A stretch of 64,000 nt of DNA from Bradyrhizobium arachidis (GTDB lineage: Bacteria > Pseudomonadota > Alphaproteobacteria > Rhizobiales > Xanthobacteraceae): assembly GCF_024758505.1 (NCBI RefSeq), contig NZ_CP077970.1, forward strand, positions 7,378,001-7,442,000, written 5' to 3'. This document shows positions 61,626 through 64,000 of this stretch, in pieces. Position 1 is the stretch's first letter; every line of letters starts with the position of its first letter. Made by a program: the position numbers and the translations under genes. A model generated the notes under the pieces. The model was not told the DNA's origin. It saw only the letters and a program-made list of their open reading frames with translations, and did not search any database.

Positions 61626-62708
61626 ATGAACAACACAATGTCCGCCGCCGCTCGCCAAGTCCCGGTCCGCTTCGACAACGTGCGGAAATATTTCGGCTCC
61701 GTGAAGGTGCTGGAGGAATTCAACCTGGACGTTGCGCCGGGCGAATTTTTGGTGTTGCTCGGCGCGTCCGGCTCGGGAAAGACCACCGCGCTTAGAATTC
61801 TCTCCGGCCTCGAAACCGCAACCGCCGGCCGCGTCTTGATCGGCGACCGCGATGTCACCGACGTCCTGCCGAAATACCGCGACGTCTCGATGGTGTTTCA
61901 GTCCTATGCGCTCTACCCGCACAAGACCGTGGCCGAGAACATCGGCTTTCCGCTCAAGGTCCGCCGCATTCCCGAAGCTGAGCGTGCCGTCGCGATCAAG
62001 GAAGCAGCCGCTCAGGTTCAACTCCAGACCCTGCTCGACCGCTACCCAAGGGAACTATCCGGAGGCCAGCGTCAGCGCGTGGCGCTGGCGCGGGCCATCA
62101 TCCGCCGCCCGTCGGTGTTTCTCATGGATGAGCCGCTTTCCAATCTCGATGCAAAACTTCGTGGTCACATGCGCGCCGAACTGAAGCACATGCAGCAGTC
62201 GCTGGGCATTACGACCATCTATGTGACCCACGACCAGATTGAAGCCATGACTCTGGCCCATCGTGTCGCGATTCTGGAAAAGGGCGTTCTGCAACAGCTC
62301 GATACGCCGGCGAACACCTACAACGATCCTGCCAATCTGTTCGTCGCGCAGTTCATCGGCTCGCCGCCCATGAATATCATCCATGGAGCTCTGGAGGGCG
62401 CGACCTTCATGGGCCACGGCGCCCGGCTGGTGTCACCGGTGTCGGGCAGGATCGCCAGGGCCGTCCTCGGCGTGCGGCCTGAAGACTGCACGATCGTCGA
62501 GCACGACAAGGGCGATCTGAAGGGCGAGATCTACGCCAACGAGCTGATCGGCGACCACACGCTCGTGACGGTCAAGGCCGACAACGACTTCATCGCCGTA
62601 AAGGCTCCAAAACAGTTTGCCGGCCGGCAAGGCGAGCGCATCGGTGTCTCGTTGACGCCGTCACGCACATTCGTCTTCGATGCCGAAAGCGGCCTGCGTG
62701 TGCGCTGA
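61626..62708 (+). CDS. Sugar ABC ATP-binding protein (MalK/UgpC type)
   Basis: ATPase of 360 residues energising the importer. Walker A is [16 protein letters not shown], the Q-loop [19 protein letters not shown], the signature [15 protein letters not shown], Walker [13 protein letters not shown] and the switch His in [12 protein letters not shown]-terminal TOBE-type regulatory domain follows ([14 protein letters not shown]). The ATG at 61626 lies 4 bases after the permease stop; one at 61638 is an alternative. The gene ends two bases before the GGDEF-EAL remnant, marking the right boundary of the cassette. Confidence 0.94.
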   Translation: MNNTMSAAARQVPVRFDNVRKYFGSVKVLEEFNLDVAPGEFLVLLGASGSGKTTALRILSGLETATAGRVLIGDRDVTDVLPKYRDVSMVFQSYALYPHKTVAENIGFPLKVRRIPEAERAVAIKEAAAQVQLQTLLDRYPRELSGGQRQRVALARAIIRRPSVFLMDEPLSNLDAKLRGHMRAELKHMQQSLGITTIYVTHDQIEAMTLAHRVAILEKGVLQQLDTPANTYNDPANLFVAQFIGSPPMNIIHGALEGATFMGHGARLVSPVSGRIARAVLGVRPEDCTIVEHDKGDLKGEIYANELIGDHTLVTVKADNDFIAVKAPKQFAGRQGERIGVSLTPSRTFVFDAESGLRVR

Positions 62709-62710
62709 GC

Positions 62711-63091
62711 CGGCTCGAGATCACGGAATCGATGCTGCACGCCTGCAGTCGAGGCGTCGCCGTCGCGCTCGATGATTTCGGGACCGGCTTCTCCTCCCTC
62801 ACCTACCTGCGCAAGCTGCCGCTCAGCCGCATCAAGATCGACCAGTCCTTCATCCGCGACATGCTGGTGCAGCCGGACTGTGCCCCGATCGTGAAGTCGG
62901 TGATCTCGCTGGCGCGCGACTTGCGGATCGGCGTGGTCGCCGAAGGCGTCGAGACCGCCGATCAGCTCGAATATCTGCGCCAGGTCAGTTGCGACGAAGT
63001 CCAGGGCTATCTCATCGGCCGGCCGATGGCCGCCGATCAGGTGCCGGCGCTGCTCGACCCGAAGAAGCAGCGGGCGACTTACGCGGCGTAA
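62711..63091 (+). pseudogene. 3' remnant of the GGDEF-EAL gene
   Basis: Encodes LEITESML, then [16 protein letters not shown] and the rest of an EAL domain down to the stop, nearly identical in protein to the end of the gene at 35099-37060. The first 22 shared bases (62716-62737) equal 36649-36670. A 36-base in-frame loss follows, and alignment resumes at 62762 = 36731 with about 93% nucleotide identity, mostly silent changes. It lacks the GGDEF domain, the EAL motif and any membrane part, so it cannot be a working phosphodiesterase. Confidence 0.9.
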
Positions 63092-63115
63092 TCTGATTGC
63101 GTCCACCTCCACACT

Positions 63116-63244
63116 CGACGTCATCCTGAGGTGCGCGCCCTTGCGCGCCTCGAAGGATGGGCCGCGAGCGCTCGTAGCTCATCCTTCGAGGCTTTACCTT
63201 GCGATGCAGCTGCATCGCAAGGCTCGCCCCTCAGGATGACGTCG
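63116..63244. repeat. Inverted repeat with 16-bp arms, GACGTCATCCTGAGG type
   Basis: Perfect arms CGACGTCATCCTGAGG (63116-63131) and complement (63229-63244) with inner inverted segments (CTCGAAGGATG / CATCCTTCGAG, TTGCGATGCAGCTGCATCGC). It lies between the GGDEF-EAL remnant and the convergent VanB-like gene. Confidence 0.85.
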
Positions 63245-63268
63245 GAACGTGTGGTTGGCCGTCCTACC

Positions 63269-64000
63269 TCAGACCGCATCCGCCCGATGCAGCGTATCCA
63301 CCGTGATGGTGCCCCGCGCGCGCGAGACGCAGGCGCAGATCTTGGTGTTCTCGTGCTTCTGGTGGTCGCTGAAGAAGACGTCACGATGATCGATCTCGCC
63401 GTCGACGGCGACGACGTCGATGGCACAGAGGCCGCATTCGCCGCGCTTGCAGTCGTACATCACCTCGTGGCCGGCGGCATTGAGCACATCCAGCATCGAG
63501 CGCTCGCGCGGGATCTCGAACTCGAGGTCCGTCCCCTTCAGCCGCACCCGGAACGTTTCGGTCGGCAGCGATCCGCTCGAGCCAAAGGTTTCGTAGCGCA
63601 GATCGGGCAGCGGATGGCCCGCGCCGATCCAGGCATGGCGTGCGGCATCCAGCATCCGCATTGGGCCGCAGAACAACGCCAGGGTCTCCTTCGGTAGTGA
63701 AGCGAACAGGGCGTCGAGATCGAGACGCTCGCCCGCATCGCTGGCATGGACGACTAGGCGATCGCCGAGCAGCGCGGCGAGCTCGTCGAGATAGGCGGCA
63801 TCGCTGCGCGAACGAACGGCGTAATGGAGCGTAAAACTGGCGCCGCGGCGGGCGAGCGCTTGCGCGGCACCGACGATCGGCGTGATGCCGATGCCGCCGG
63901 CGATCAGGCAGTAATGGCCGCGCGCCCAGTCGACCGAGACGAGCGAAGCGGGCTGCGTGATCTCGAGCCGCGCGCCCGGCGCTAACTGCCACATGTAGCG
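63269..64000 (-). CDS. VanB-like PDR/VanB family oxidoreductase, 5' end outside window
   Basis: Electron-transfer protein of which 243 C-terminal residues are visible; the frame stays open to the window edge. The FAD/NAD(P)-binding reductase part has CLIAGGIGITPIVGAAQAL and LALFCGPMRMLDAA. The C-terminal plant-type [2Fe-2S] ferredoxin domain has CKRGECGLC and the fourth Cys in TKICACVSRA. Such proteins feed electrons from NAD(P)H to a Rieske oxygenase such as a vanillate O-demethylase; the oxygenase partner would lie outside the window. Its 3' end is repeated at 57227-57586 and, as a footprint, at 51579-51617. Confidence 0.92.
   Translation of the reverse strand, partial: RYMWQLAPGARLEITQPASLVSVDWARGHYCLIAGGIGITPIVGAAQALARRGASFTLHYAVRSRSDAAYLDELAALLGDRLVVHASDAGERLDLDALFASLPKETLALFCGPMRMLDAARHAWIGAGHPLPDLRYETFGSSGSLPTETFRVRLKGTDLEFEIPRERSMLDVLNAAGHEVMYDCKRGECGLCAIDVVAVDGEIDHRDVFFSDHQKHENTKICACVSRARGTITVDTLHRADAV

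Noticed and set aside
62711..63091. Functional stand-alone EAL phosphodiesterase
   Set aside because: It lacks the EAL motif, the first half of the domain and 12 internal codons, so the active site cannot form.
37061..63268. Integrase, transposase or tRNA attachment site that would define a classical genomic island
   Set aside because: None was found in the visible sequence, so the island interpretation rests only on duplicated gene ends and content.

Overview
The window looks like chromosome from a high-GC alphaproteobacterium, most likely Bradyrhizobium or a close relative. This rests on protein character (FixL-type PAS sensors, class III cyclases, caspase-like and FecR proteins) and on several families of intergenic palindromic repeats of the kind common in that genus. 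The genus is inferred from memory of such sequences, not from a search. No rRNA, tRNA, CRISPR array or transposase gene was seen.

Left part (1-37 kb) reads as ordinary chromosome. It holds a fatty acid beta-oxidation operon (acyl-CoA dehydrogenase, thiolase, FadJ-like multifunctional enzyme, cut by the window start), a flavin reductase-like protein, and an RND efflux system with its TetR regulator. Next come a DUF2809 membrane protein, a YcaQ-like DNA glycosylase, and small secreted or membrane proteins. A secreted caspase-like protein diverges from an OmpA-like protein. A hybrid histidine kinase with two FixL-like PAS domains, a PMT-family glycosyltransferase and a FecR/outer-membrane-barrel pair follow. 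Housekeeping and stress genes come next (VOC, cupin, CsbD, FKBP isomerase, gamma-glutamyltransferase, trhO-slyX), then a diguanylate cyclase, hemE facing a divergent hemC, a GMC oxidoreductase, a TetR regulator with a clear operator/promoter, and a GGDEF-EAL protein.

Middle and right part (37-63 kb) looks accessory. It contains a secreted unknown, a SnoaL-like protein, a large SAM-cyclase-ATPase-TPR protein, a serine hydroxymethyltransferase and a ribose-type sugar ABC operon. That operon ends in an SGNH hydrolase, and a second SGNH hydrolase plus a ROK regulator diverge from it. Then comes a signalling cluster: two tandem NMT1-type binding proteins, a membrane histidine kinase, a single-domain response regulator and a receiver-cyclase, with no ABC permease or ATPase. 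A second, MalK/Ugp-type sugar ABC operon follows.

The second ABC operon is bracketed by degenerate copies of resident genes. A 3' remnant of a VanB-like ferredoxin reductase lies on its left. A 3' remnant of the GGDEF-EAL gene lies on its right, followed by the full VanB-like gene, which runs off the window end. A third, 39-base footprint of the VanB-like 3' end lies near 51.6 kb. The layout is what repeated insertion with target duplication into an ancestral [GGDEF-EAL]-[VanB-like] intergenic space would leave, and it is the main structural finding. The binding-protein/kinase/cyclase cluster and the double FixL-like kinase are the main functional ones.
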